Assembly (NCBI GenBank): GCA_900542375.1 | Contig: UQNI01000089.1 | Coordinates: 1-5,478, forward strand | Direction of reading: 5' to 3' | Length of the DNA: 5,478 bases | Source: an uncultured Oscillospiraceae bacterium | Lineage (GTDB): Bacteria > Bacillota > Clostridia > Oscillospirales > Acutalibacteraceae | Shown here: positions 1 to 5,361 of the stretch, piece by piece | Layout of the letters: each line of letters begins with the position of its first letter | Position numbering within the stretch: position 1 is the stretch's first letter | The notes under the pieces: model-generated | The model's database searches: none | Told to the model about the DNA's origin: nothing | Seen by the model: only the letters and a program-made list of their open reading frames with translations | Translations under genes and position numbers: made by a program

Positions 1-1
1 G

Positions 2-547
2 ACAGAAAAGCAGGCATTAATGTTAAAGGAAGCCGGACTCGACCGCATCAACCATAACTTGAACAGCAGCCGTGCTTATTATCACAACATCTGTTCCACT
101 CACACATTTGAACAGCGTGTTGCTAATATAAAAATGCTTCAGGGGCTTGGTTTTGAAATCTGCAGCGGCGGCATTATTGGTATGGGCGAAAGCAAAGAAG
201 ACGTGGTAGATATGTTACTGGAGCTTCGCGAGATCCGACCGGAGGCACTTCCGATTAACTTCCTTCTTCCAATTCCGGGAACACCTTTAGAGCACGCAGA
301 TATGTCCGCTCTCACAACAGCTTACTGCATGAAAGTCCTCTGTCTTGCAAGACTTTTAGTTCCACAGTCCGATATCCGCTGTGCCGCAGGACGTGAGATT
401 TATTTTAAAGGAGAAGAAAAAAATCTGCTCCGCGTCGTTGATTCCATATTTGCCTCAGGATATCTTACCGCTGGCGGACAGGGAATCAAAGATACAATCC
501 AGGCAATTGAAGACGCCGGATTCACTTATGAGATTGAGTCCGCTTAA
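2..547 (+). CDS. bioB: Biotin synthase, C-terminal part (5' end outside window)
   Basis: Radical-SAM enzyme that inserts sulfur into dethiobiotin, the last step of biotin synthesis, in the cytoplasm. The frame is open from base 2, so 181 codons of an enzyme usually about 320-350 residues long are visible; an ATG at 20 is internal. Family motifs seen, counting from base 2: the NHNL segment (17-20), CSGGIIGMGES (54-64), whose Cys should be a ligand of the [2Fe-2S] cluster, PINFL and GTPLE (84-97), and RCAAGRE (126-132), the region of the conserved Arg cluster ligand. The radical-SAM CxxxCxxC motif lies upstream of the window. Where E. coli has NHNLD this protein has NHNLN; an Asn also occurs in Bacillus-type enzymes as I recall them, so it is not a defect. 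The gene ends with TAA followed directly by a second TAA-like triplet, 48 bases before bioY, and the two are probably co-transcribed. Identification is firm. Confidence 0.95.
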   Translation, partial: TEKQALMLKEAGLDRINHNLNSSRAYYHNICSTHTFEQRVANIKMLQGLGFEICSGGIIGMGESKEDVVDMLLELREIRPEALPINFLLPIPGTPLEHADMSALTTAYCMKVLCLARLLVPQSDIRCAAGREIYFKGEEKNLLRVVDSIFASGYLTAGGQGIKDTIQAIEDAGFTYEIESA

Positions 548-595
548 TAAGTTTAACGTCTTTGCACATCATTAAATAATAAGGAGAGTTTTACT

Positions 596-1162
596 ATGAC
601 ACATGACAATACAAATACACAGACATTTCGAAAAACAAGTACTTACGCTATGGTCGTAACCGCACTTATGGCAGCTGTGACCTGCATTCTCGCACCATTA
701 TCTGTTCCAATTGGTCCGGTGCCAATTTCACTTACTAACTTTGCGATCTACCTGTCTCTCTATCTGTTAGACTGGAAAAAGGGAACTTTGAGTTACCTGA
801 TCTACCTGTTGCTCGGATTGGTAGGGCTTCCGGTATTCTCCGGATTCACAGGCGGACTGGCTAAACTGGCAGGTCCGACCGGCGGATACATCATCGGATT
901 TATTCCAATGGCAATCATCGCAGGTATTGTCATTGACAAATTCACTAACCGTGGAATCCAGATCCTCGGAATGATCGTCGGAACTGCAATCTGCTACGCA
1001 TTTGGAACAGCATGGTTCTGCCTCCAGGCCGGATATACGGTAGGCGCAGCACTTGCAGTCTGTGTCATTCCTTTCATTCCTGCGGATCTGTGCAAAATGG
1101 TCATTGCAATGATCATCGGACCGATGGTTCGTAAAAGACTTGGAACTGTAGCGCAGCAATAA
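596..1162 (+). CDS. bioY: Biotin transporter S component BioY
   Basis: Integral membrane protein that binds biotin and carries it inward, alone or with the shared EcfA/EcfA'/EcfT energy-coupling module, which is not encoded here. The 188 residues are normal for BioY. About six hydrophobic helices can be placed near residues 15-35, 45-60, 64-80, 97-117, 122-142 and 146-182. Family signatures are GGLAKLAGPTGGYIIGF (86-102) and the Pro-x-Asp-x-x-Lys near the end (162-167). The ATG at 596 is supported by AAGGAG at 581-586, nine bases upstream. Placement directly after biotin synthase is the classic pairing of the last biosynthetic step with uptake. Any BirA or other biotin operator would lie upstream of bioB, outside the window; none is visible between the genes. 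A strong hairpin follows 10 bases after the stop. The antisense reading frame across this gene is a shadow. Confidence 0.96.
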   Translation: MTHDNTNTQTFRKTSTYAMVVTALMAAVTCILAPLSVPIGPVPISLTNFAIYLSLYLLDWKKGTLSYLIYLLLGLVGLPVFSGFTGGLAKLAGPTGGYIIGFIPMAIIAGIVIDKFTNRGIQILGMIVGTAICYAFGTAWFCLQAGYTVGAALAVCVIPFIPADLCKMVIAMIIGPMVRKRLGTVAQQ

Positions 1163-1172
1163 ATAAGTCAGA

Positions 1173-1215
1173 AAAGGGCACTTACTTCCAGAAATTCTGA
1201 AAGCAAGTGCTCTTT
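1173..1215. terminator. Bidirectional intrinsic terminator between convergent operons
   Basis: Long imperfect hairpin: outer arms AAAGGGCACTT (1173-1183) and AAGTGCTCTTT (1205-1215), with an inner extension CTT/AAG and CAGA/TCTG around a three-base loop (1193-1195). Read on the + strand it has one G-U wobble (1177/1211) and two mismatches (1184/1204, 1188/1200), and is followed by an interrupted T-rich stretch reaching TTTTTT by 1236. Read on the - strand the two mismatches become G-U wobbles and one A-C mismatch appears, followed by TTTTCTGACTTATTTATT. It sits 10 bases after the bioY stop and 33 bases after the stop of the transporter stub on the other strand, so it can end transcription from both sides. 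T-tracts are imperfect in both directions. Confidence 0.7.
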
Positions 1216-1248
1216 CAGCTTTTCTCATATTTTTTGCAAACAGCAGTT

Positions 1249-1326
1249 TCAAATGAAACCACATTTTGCAAGAATTGCTGTAATTCCCGCAAAAAAAGCC
1301 GATCCTATTGCATATAAAATCCACAT
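1249..1326 (-). pseudogene. N-terminal stub of an EamA/DMT-family transporter
   Basis: A 25-codon frame starting at ATG 1326-1324 and ending at TGA 1251-1249. The peptide begins MWILYAIGSAFFAG and continues ITAILAKCGFI; it is a single hydrophobic helix that matches, from memory, the first helix of EamA (drug/metabolite transporter) proteins of Firmicutes, which typically start MWI..ALxSAFFAGxTxILAKxGI and run to about 140 or 280-300 residues. Here homology stops exactly after LAKCG. The start is well supported: AGGAG at 1337-1333 lies 6 bases upstream of the ATG. It follows the ABC permease by 102 bases on the same strand and precedes the shared terminator. Most likely the remnant left after a deletion removed the rest of the gene. 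Alternatively it is expressed as a small membrane peptide; nothing here decides this. Confidence 0.65.
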
Positions 1327-1341
1327 ATGCACTCTCCTCTG

Positions 1342-1364
1342 TATCATACCTGAAATGTATGATA
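1342..1364. repeat. Perfect inverted repeat TATCATAC-N7-GTATGATA
   Basis: Two 8-base arms (1342-1349 and 1357-1364) with a 7-base spacer. The repeat lies in the gap between the ABC permease stop and the EamA stub, just upstream of the stub's ribosome binding site on the - strand. Its size and symmetry fit a dimeric repressor site that once controlled the transporter. It is not a terminator on the - strand, since AGAGGAG rather than a T-run follows. A weak -35/-10 pair can be drawn across it (TTGCGA at 1390-1385, AATTAT at 1367-1362 on the - strand, 17-base spacing), each matching four of six consensus bases. Confidence 0.4.
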
Positions 1365-1428
1365 ATTCCTCTCAACCATTTCCCTCGCAACTTATTTTTT
1401 TTATCTCTTTTCTTTGCCATATTGTTAT

Positions 1429-2640
1429 TTATGCCTTCATCCTTCTTGACCAGCTCTTTATAGCGAATGGCATACATAGAATACCAATCAAGACAGGAAT
1501 AGTAATAAGTAGATATGGTGACCAGATAAGCTTCCCAAAAATACGAAAAGTATTAGTTCTGAAAATATCTGTTGAACTTCCTACCAATGGTATTAAATCC
1601 AATGCTTTTTGCATCCCATAAGGAAGATATTCTGCAATCATCATTGGTCCATATACAACAGCCAGACTAAGCAGTAAGGTAAGTACATTATTTTTTACAG
1701 CCGCTGATATAAACATAACAATTCCGGCAAAACCTATTGCTCCAAGCAGTACAAAAGCATATTCATAAATTTCTGCCTGCAGCATATTCATAGGTGCAAC
1801 AGCAATCAGCTTGATATTCTGAATCGGCATATTCCATCCGGCAGTTCCCATAAAAAACAACTGTGATATAACACTTGAAACAGCAAGTAATGCAAATAAC
1901 TCCACTGTAAACGCTAAACCAGTAAGAATTTTGGCAAGAGCGATTTTCCCCCAACCATTTCGAGTCGTCAATACTAATGCGCTTGTATTATCATGCCATT
2001 CGCCAGCAAATAAAGAGGATAAAACAATACCGAGAAACAAAGCCATCACAACTCCCAAATCCGCAACCGTACTACCAAGAAGCGTTGACCATCCTTCTAC
2101 CCACTCATAATGAAATGGTTTTTCTACCTTTCTCTCTATCTGATGTAAAAACTCTTTTTCAGCTCCTACCTGACCACTGACCTCCAAAAACTCATCAAGC
2201 ACCTGCTGTCTTCTTTCATAGAAGCCTGTTAACTTATCCGGATCAACATAGCTTATCATCGTTTTATAATTACTGGTATCTCGAAGCTCCGGATACAATG
2301 TTCCGAGCCAACTATTAACTATCTGCCAGTCTGTCTTTTCCAATTCTTCCTCCATACCGTCAGCTTCCATTTGCTGATAATCACTTACTATTTGCTGCAA
2401 GGTTTCATCCGTCAATTCTCCACCAAATGAAAGTGCATATTCCTGACTATCCTTTATTACTGTATATCCATCAAAATTATTGCCAAAAGCACTTGTATAG
2501 TCATCTGAACTGCCAAAACCGAACCATTGAAACGAAAGTATGCTTCCAAAAATTACACAATAAACAAAACACAACAACACACATATTTTAACAATTTTCT
2601 TTCGCCATAACTTTTTATGCTCTAACCAAAATAGTTCCAT
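1429..2640 (-). CDS. ABC-2 type transporter permease with a large extracellular domain
   Basis: Membrane subunit of an ABC transporter, expected to pair with the ATPase encoded immediately upstream. The 403 residues show one helix at about 16-38, a long hydrophilic acidic segment (about 41-185), then helices near 187-211, 235-262, 292-315, 317-338 and 373-394, ending in a basic tail (SWSRRMKA). The stretch FAGEWHDNTSALVL..TRNGW..IALAKI (211-238) is the cytoplasmic E-loop pattern common in ABC-2 permeases, which export drugs, peptides, polysaccharides or antibiotics, or confer bacteriocin immunity. The long segment after helix 1 should be outside the cell. The ATG lies one base after the ATPase stop (TAG-A-ATG), with AAGGAG at 2655-2650 inside the end of the ATPase gene, so translation is probably coupled. 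Last gene of the operon; no terminator directly follows, so transcription probably runs to the hairpin at 1173-1215. Substrate unknown. Confidence 0.85.
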   Translation of the reverse strand: MELFWLEHKKLWRKKIVKICVLLCFVYCVIFGSILSFQWFGFGSSDDYTSAFGNNFDGYTVIKDSQEYALSFGGELTDETLQQIVSDYQQMEADGMEEELEKTDWQIVNSWLGTLYPELRDTSNYKTMISYVDPDKLTGFYERRQQVLDEFLEVSGQVGAEKEFLHQIERKVEKPFHYEWVEGWSTLLGSTVADLGVVMALFLGIVLSSLFAGEWHDNTSALVLTTRNGWGKIALAKILTGLAFTVELFALLAVSSVISQLFFMGTAGWNMPIQNIKLIAVAPMNMLQAEIYEYAFVLLGAIGFAGIVMFISAAVKNNVLTLLLSLAVVYGPMMIAEYLPYGMQKALDLIPLVGSSTDIFRTNTFRIFGKLIWSPYLLITIPVLIGILCMPFAIKSWSRRMKA

Positions 2641-2641
2641 T

Positions 2642-3517
2642 CTATTTCACTCCTTCCTCTGTAGGAAAATAAAATAAATAAAGATCTTCCAATGTAGCTT
2701 CACAAGGAACCGCTCGCTCACTAGGCATATTGTCTGAAATAATACGCAATATAATTTCTTTTCCTTCGTGCCGTAAATTAGCAACCGTTGTTTTTGTCTG
2801 CCATTGTCTAGCTTCTTGTGGAGAAGCAGAAATCTCCCAAACCTTACCATTTGCCTTGTGAATCAACTCAGGAACCGTACCCTGCAATACAAATTTTCCT
2901 TTTTTCATCAATAGCACTTCATCTGCTATTGCTTCTATATCCGATACAATATGTGTGGAAAGAATTACAATTTTATCGCCTGCATACTCTGAGAGCAGAT
3001 TACGAAAACGGACACGCTCTTTCGGATCAAGTCCTGCAGTCGGCTCATCCAAAATCAAAATTTTCGGATTATTAAGTAACGCCTGTGCAATTCCTACTCT
3101 TTGTTTCATACCACCGGAAAAAGTTTTTACTTTTTTGTTTGCCACATGGCTTAAATCAACTACTTCCAACAATTCAGTCACACGTTTTTTTGCAACATTC
3201 TTCGGTATTCCTTTCAGTGCTGCAATATACATTAAGAACTCCACCGCAGTATAATTTGGATAATATCCAAAATCCTGTGGTAAATAACCCAACACATTCC
3301 GGTAATCTGCCCCCATCGAAGTTACTTCTTTTCCATCCAGCAATACCTCCCCTGAGGTTGACTCCAAAATAGCACATAGCATACGCATCAATGTTGTTTT
3401 ACCTGCACCGTTAGCCCCCAAAAGACCATATACTCCCGGCTTTAAGGTTGCACTAACACAATCTACCGCTATTTTCCTGCCATACTGTTTTGTTAAACGA
3501 TCAAGCGACAATTCCAT
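2642..3517 (-). CDS. ABC transporter ATP-binding protein
   Basis: Cytoplasmic ATPase driving the ABC-2 permease that follows it. All catalytic motifs are intact in the 291 residues: Walker A GANGAGKTT (34-42), Q-loop Gln81 in YLPQDFGYYP, signature FSGGMKQR (133-140), Walker B ILILDEPTAGLD (153-164) with catalytic Glu158, and switch His189 in LSTHI. The last 70 or so residues are a C-terminal extension ending ATLEDLYLFYF, the pattern of CcmA/DrrA-type exporter ATPases rather than importers. The ATG at 3517 lies inside the end of the preceding gene (17-base overlap) and is served by AAGGAAGG at 3533-3526, eight bases upstream. An ATG five bases earlier (3522) belongs to the preceding gene's frame. 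Family assignment is certain; the transported substrate is not. Confidence 0.96.
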   Translation of the reverse strand: MELSLDRLTKQYGRKIAVDCVSATLKPGVYGLLGANGAGKTTLMRMLCAILESTSGEVLLDGKEVTSMGADYRNVLGYLPQDFGYYPNYTAVEFLMYIAALKGIPKNVAKKRVTELLEVVDLSHVANKKVKTFSGGMKQRVGIAQALLNNPKILILDEPTAGLDPKERVRFRNLLSEYAGDKIVILSTHIVSDIEAIADEVLLMKKGKFVLQGTVPELIHKANGKVWEISASPQEARQWQTKTTVANLRHEGKEIILRIISDNMPSERAVPCEATLEDLYLFYFPTEEGVK

Positions 3518-4262
3518 ACATTTTTCCTTCCTTTCTCATCTCTGCAATATAATGAATTTCATTTATAAAGAACATAGCAAAAATCAAAAATGTAACAATC
3601 CACACCCCCACTGCTGATGTTTCATATAACCATGGCAATATTCTTGCTGACATCCCCCAACAAATGCAGGAACCCAGCATTACAATCGCACATATCTGTA
3701 AACTCTGTTTCTTTTGCAAACGGATCAAACGTAGCAACGCAACCATACACACTAAGTACGGAACCAGGCAGTATAGGACCATCTGTCCAATCTCTTTATA
3801 AGAATTTTGCAAATAAACTTCCATACACAAAAGAATTGTTATACACACCAAATTAGCTGCCCCAGCCAAAACCAGCTTTGCTAACGTGATTTGGGCACCA
3901 GAAGCTCTTGTTACCGCTTCAATCTCGCTCATTCCATAATACTGGCTTTTAAAAATTGCTGGCATGATAGCCAATACAAACAGCGGCATAAAAATTGGTA
4001 TATTCTTTGGCACGTCTGCAATGCTGGCAATTGTTAAACAAACTATAAATAACGTTACTGCCTGCAAACCAAATATTGGAATACCTTCAAAGCGAAATAC
4101 ATCTGAAAGATAGTGAAAGAAACCTGTCCTCGGTTCTGCCCTAGTCACTTCCTGTTCTCGTACAATTTCAGTGCAAAGCTTAATCGTTTCCTCTAATCTT
4201 TTAGGCTGTACTTCCTCTCCTAAAGATTGCTGTAAATAGCCCTTCAAATTTTTATCTTTCAT
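3501..4262 (-). CDS. Uncharacterised six-helix membrane protein between ECF sigma factor and ABC ATPase
   Basis: 253 residues: a hydrophilic N-terminal segment of about 60 residues (predicted cytoplasmic, with the charged helix EETIKLCTEIVREQEV), then about six hydrophobic helices near 62-82, 87-105, 127-149, 160-180, 187-206 and 216-235, and a short basic tail. The loop YYGMSEIEAVTRASGAQITLAKLVL (108-132) faces the cytoplasm in this model and resembles loops of ABC-2 type membrane subunits. I do not recognise a named family, and there is no HCC zinc-binding anti-sigma motif. Position is the best clue: it overlaps the sigma gene by 11 bases and the ATPase gene by 17, so the three are translationally linked. 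It could be an anti-sigma factor acting through its N-terminal segment, a second membrane subunit of the transporter, or both. The ATG at 4262 has AGGAG at 4274-4270 with a 7-base spacer. Confidence 0.75.
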   Translation of the reverse strand: MKDKNLKGYLQQSLGEEVQPKRLEETIKLCTEIVREQEVTRAEPRTGFFHYLSDVFRFEGIPIFGLQAVTLFIVCLTIASIADVPKNIPIFMPLFVLAIMPAIFKSQYYGMSEIEAVTRASGAQITLAKLVLAGAANLVCITILLCMEVYLQNSYKEIGQMVLYCLVPYLVCMVALLRLIRLQKKQSLQICAIVMLGSCICWGMSARILPWLYETSAVGVWIVTFLIFAMFFINEIHYIAEMRKEGKMYGIVA

Positions 4263-4770
4263 TTTCCTGCTCCTTTCTCATAATTTTTAAAGCATTACGA
4301 ACCCTGCTTTGTGCTGTTCGCATATTGCATCCCATCACTTTTGCAATCTCTCCAAAACTAAGTTGTTCTCCAAAGCGTAGAATGACTGCTTCCCTTTGTT
4401 CTGATGATAAAAAATTCAAAAAATAGCTTATCTCTGCCCTATCCTCTAGCCGAACTATGTCGTTATACTCATGCACTATATTTTCTTCATCTTCTAATGG
4501 ATAAAACTCAACCTTCCTACTTTCATCAATACATAAATGATTTGCAATCGTGTATAGATAAGCCTTAAATTTCTTTTTCCCTTTATATCCGGATAAATTC
4601 TTAAACAACTTCAAAAATGTTTCCTGAGTCAGGTCTTCTGCTTTTTCCAGATTAGAGCAATGCCACCTACAGTAACGTAAAATAGATGTATAATAGCGTT
4701 TTATCAATTCTTCTGCTGCATTTTCATTTCCAAGTAGAATCTGTTCCACTAATTCGTCATCACTCAACAC
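4252..4770 (-). CDS. ECF-type RNA polymerase sigma factor
   Basis: Sigma-70 family group 4 factor that directs RNA polymerase to a small regulon. The 172 residues have the two-domain ECF layout: sigma region 2 at about 6-87, including the core-binding AEDLTQETFLKLF (44-56) and the AYLYTIANHLCID segment (70-82), a linker, and sigma region 4 at about 112-166 with the helix-turn-helix FGEIAKVMGCNMRTAQSRVRNAL (139-161). No region 1 or 3 is present, as expected. The start is taken as GTG at 4770-4768, because AAAGGAG at 4785-4779 is eight bases upstream; TTG at 4767 is a possible alternative, and an out-of-frame ATG lies at 4774. First gene of the operon, overlapping the membrane protein gene by 11 bases. 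ECF factors usually activate their own operon, so it probably drives this ABC module. Family certain, signal unknown. Confidence 0.94.
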   Translation of the reverse strand: MLSDDELVEQILLGNENAAEELIKRYYTSILRYCRWHCSNLEKAEDLTQETFLKLFKNLSGYKGKKKFKAYLYTIANHLCIDESRKVEFYPLEDEENIVHEYNDIVRLEDRAEISYFLNFLSSEQREAVILRFGEQLSFGEIAKVMGCNMRTAQSRVRNALKIMRKEQENER

Positions 4771-4774
4771 GCAT
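4760..4774 (-). other. Out-of-frame ATG mini-frame overlapping the sigma start
   Basis: ATG at 4774-4772 opens a four-codon frame (Met-Arg-Val-Glu, stop TGA at 4762-4760) that straddles the GTG start of the sigma gene in another frame. The shared ribosome binding site (4785-4779) is four bases from this ATG but eight from the GTG. The GTG has the better spacing and the ATG the stronger codon, so the two may compete and keep sigma synthesis low. This is a reading of the sequence, not a known device. Confidence 0.25.
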
Positions 4775-4785
4775 CAGACTCCTTT

Positions 4786-5021
4786 CCATTGAATATCTGT
4801 ATATATATAATAACGGGTTATGCACTTAAAATGATTAAAAGATTCCTCATTTTTTCTTAAAACGAATTAAACTATTAAACCAATATTTTATCTCAACCCC
4901 TTTCAGAAATATCAAATAAATCAAACACTACCTTTTCCTCCGCTTAGAGGAATACTTCCCACACCACACAATCCTGCACAGAGTACCGATTGATCGTATG
5001 GCATCTGCTATTATTGAAGAC
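4786..5021. other. AT-rich gene-free stretch upstream of the sigma gene
   Basis: No supportable gene. The left half (4786-4930) is very AT-rich and should contain the promoter of the - strand operon. It includes a short imperfect tandem repeat ATTAAACT/ATTAAACC at 4866-4881. The right half (4931-5021) is less AT-rich and holds a perfect inverted repeat TTCCTC-N6-GAGGAA at 4935-4952 with no T-run on either side. A frame of 60 codons on the - strand across 4928-5110 has no recognisable motif, lacks a convincing ribosome binding site, and overlaps the tape-measure remnant in a different frame; it is not called. The segment 4931-5021 is probably further phage or junction debris whose origin I cannot name. 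Confidence 0.5.
4802..4830 (-). promoter_or_regulatory. Candidate promoter of the sigma/ABC operon
   Basis: On the - strand TTTAAG (4830-4825), a 17-base spacer and TATATA (4807-4802) lie 17 bases upstream of the ribosome binding site of the sigma gene. Both boxes are weak matches to the housekeeping consensus, and the whole tract is AT-rich, so chance is a real alternative. No GGAAC-type ECF -35 box was seen; the nearest G-rich element is GGGGTTGA around 4900-4893. An autoregulated ECF promoter may have an unrecognised sequence. Confidence 0.25.
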
Positions 5022-5144
5022 TTCTGTCTCAGCAATCTCACGCTGAAGAGCATCTTACTGCTCTTGTGAAATTTCACCGTTCTGCAGCTGTTCGGTAGTA
5101 TCACCGCCAATTTCGACAGTGATACCTTTGATTCTGTTTGCCAT
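5022..5144 (-). pseudogene. Internally deleted phage tail tape-measure protein remnant
   Basis: Starting at ATG 5144-5142, with AAGGAG at 5160-5155, the frame reads MANRIKGITVEIGGDTT, which is the characteristic N-terminus of tail tape-measure (minor tail) proteins of Firmicutes siphophages. It then jumps to EQLQNGEISQEQ, meets TAA at 5057-5055, and continues in the same frame as DALQREIAETE. That second block resembles a coiled-coil segment that in intact proteins lies several tens of residues further on, usually with Tyr where the TAA now stands (EQYDALQREI). So the gene has lost a large internal segment (inference from memory of the family), then gained a nonsense codon, and homology ends near 5022. 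Intact proteins have many hundreds of residues. It marks a decayed prophage. The translated product would be 29 residues. Confidence 0.7.
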
Positions 5145-5160
5145 TGGCGTCTATCTCCTT

Positions 5161-5197
5161 AAAAAATTGCATAATAAAAGCCCGGATTTCTCCGAGC
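5161..5197 (-). terminator. Intrinsic terminator upstream of the tape-measure remnant
   Basis: On the - strand GCTCGGA (5197-5191), a GAAA tetraloop (5190-5187) and TCCGGGC (5186-5180) form a seven-pair stem with one G-U wobble, followed by TTTTATTATGCAATTTTTT down to 5161. The same bases read on the + strand have a C-A mismatch and no T-run, which fixes the direction. It would end transcription from lost phage genes that lay further right, and sits just before the ribosome binding site of the tape-measure start, as between tail genes of a prophage. Confidence 0.75.
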
Positions 5198-5361
5198 ATA
5201 GAAAAAGTACCAACTCCATTAAGAGCCGATATTTTATTTCTAATATTTATTTTTAGAACTCATGAAGCTAACGCTGGAGCAAAAACTGGCTCACGGTGGT
5301 CATCCGGTGCTTCTGTCTACTCGCCGGAGGGGCTTTATCCCCCATTGTGCTGGATTATATT

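Noticed and set aside
548..595. Biotin operator (BirA or BioR site) between bioB and bioY
   Set aside because: No palindromic site is visible in the 48 bases; the interval is explained by the stop region and the bioY ribosome binding site.
767..1477. Long - strand reading frame (236 codons) across bioY
   Set aside because: It is antisense to the well-supported bioY, is rich in Cys, Ser and Asp with no family pattern, and runs through the terminator hairpin; a shadow frame.
1253..1621. + strand frame of 122 codons
   Set aside because: It runs antisense to the EamA stub and the end of the ABC permease, without a ribosome binding site or motif.
4891..4900. GGGGTTGA on the - strand as an ECF sigma -35 box
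   Set aside because: It lacks the usual GGAAC core and no matching -10 element stands at a suitable distance; TTGAGA here also has no good -10 at 16-18 bases.
4935..4952. Inverted repeat TTCCTC-N6-GAGGAA as a terminator or transposon end
   Set aside because: Only six bases per arm, no T-run on either strand, and no matching copy seen elsewhere in the window; kept only as a note.
4928..5110. - strand frame of 60 codons ending GKYSSKRRKR
   Set aside because: No ribosome binding site near its ATG, no recognised motif, and its first part lies in a different frame over the tape-measure remnant, which explains the sequence better.
5326..5342. Small hairpin GGGG-CTTTAT-CCCC as a terminator or riboswitch element
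   Set aside because: Four-pair stem without a T-run, lying in a frame that looks coding; no larger structure was found around it.
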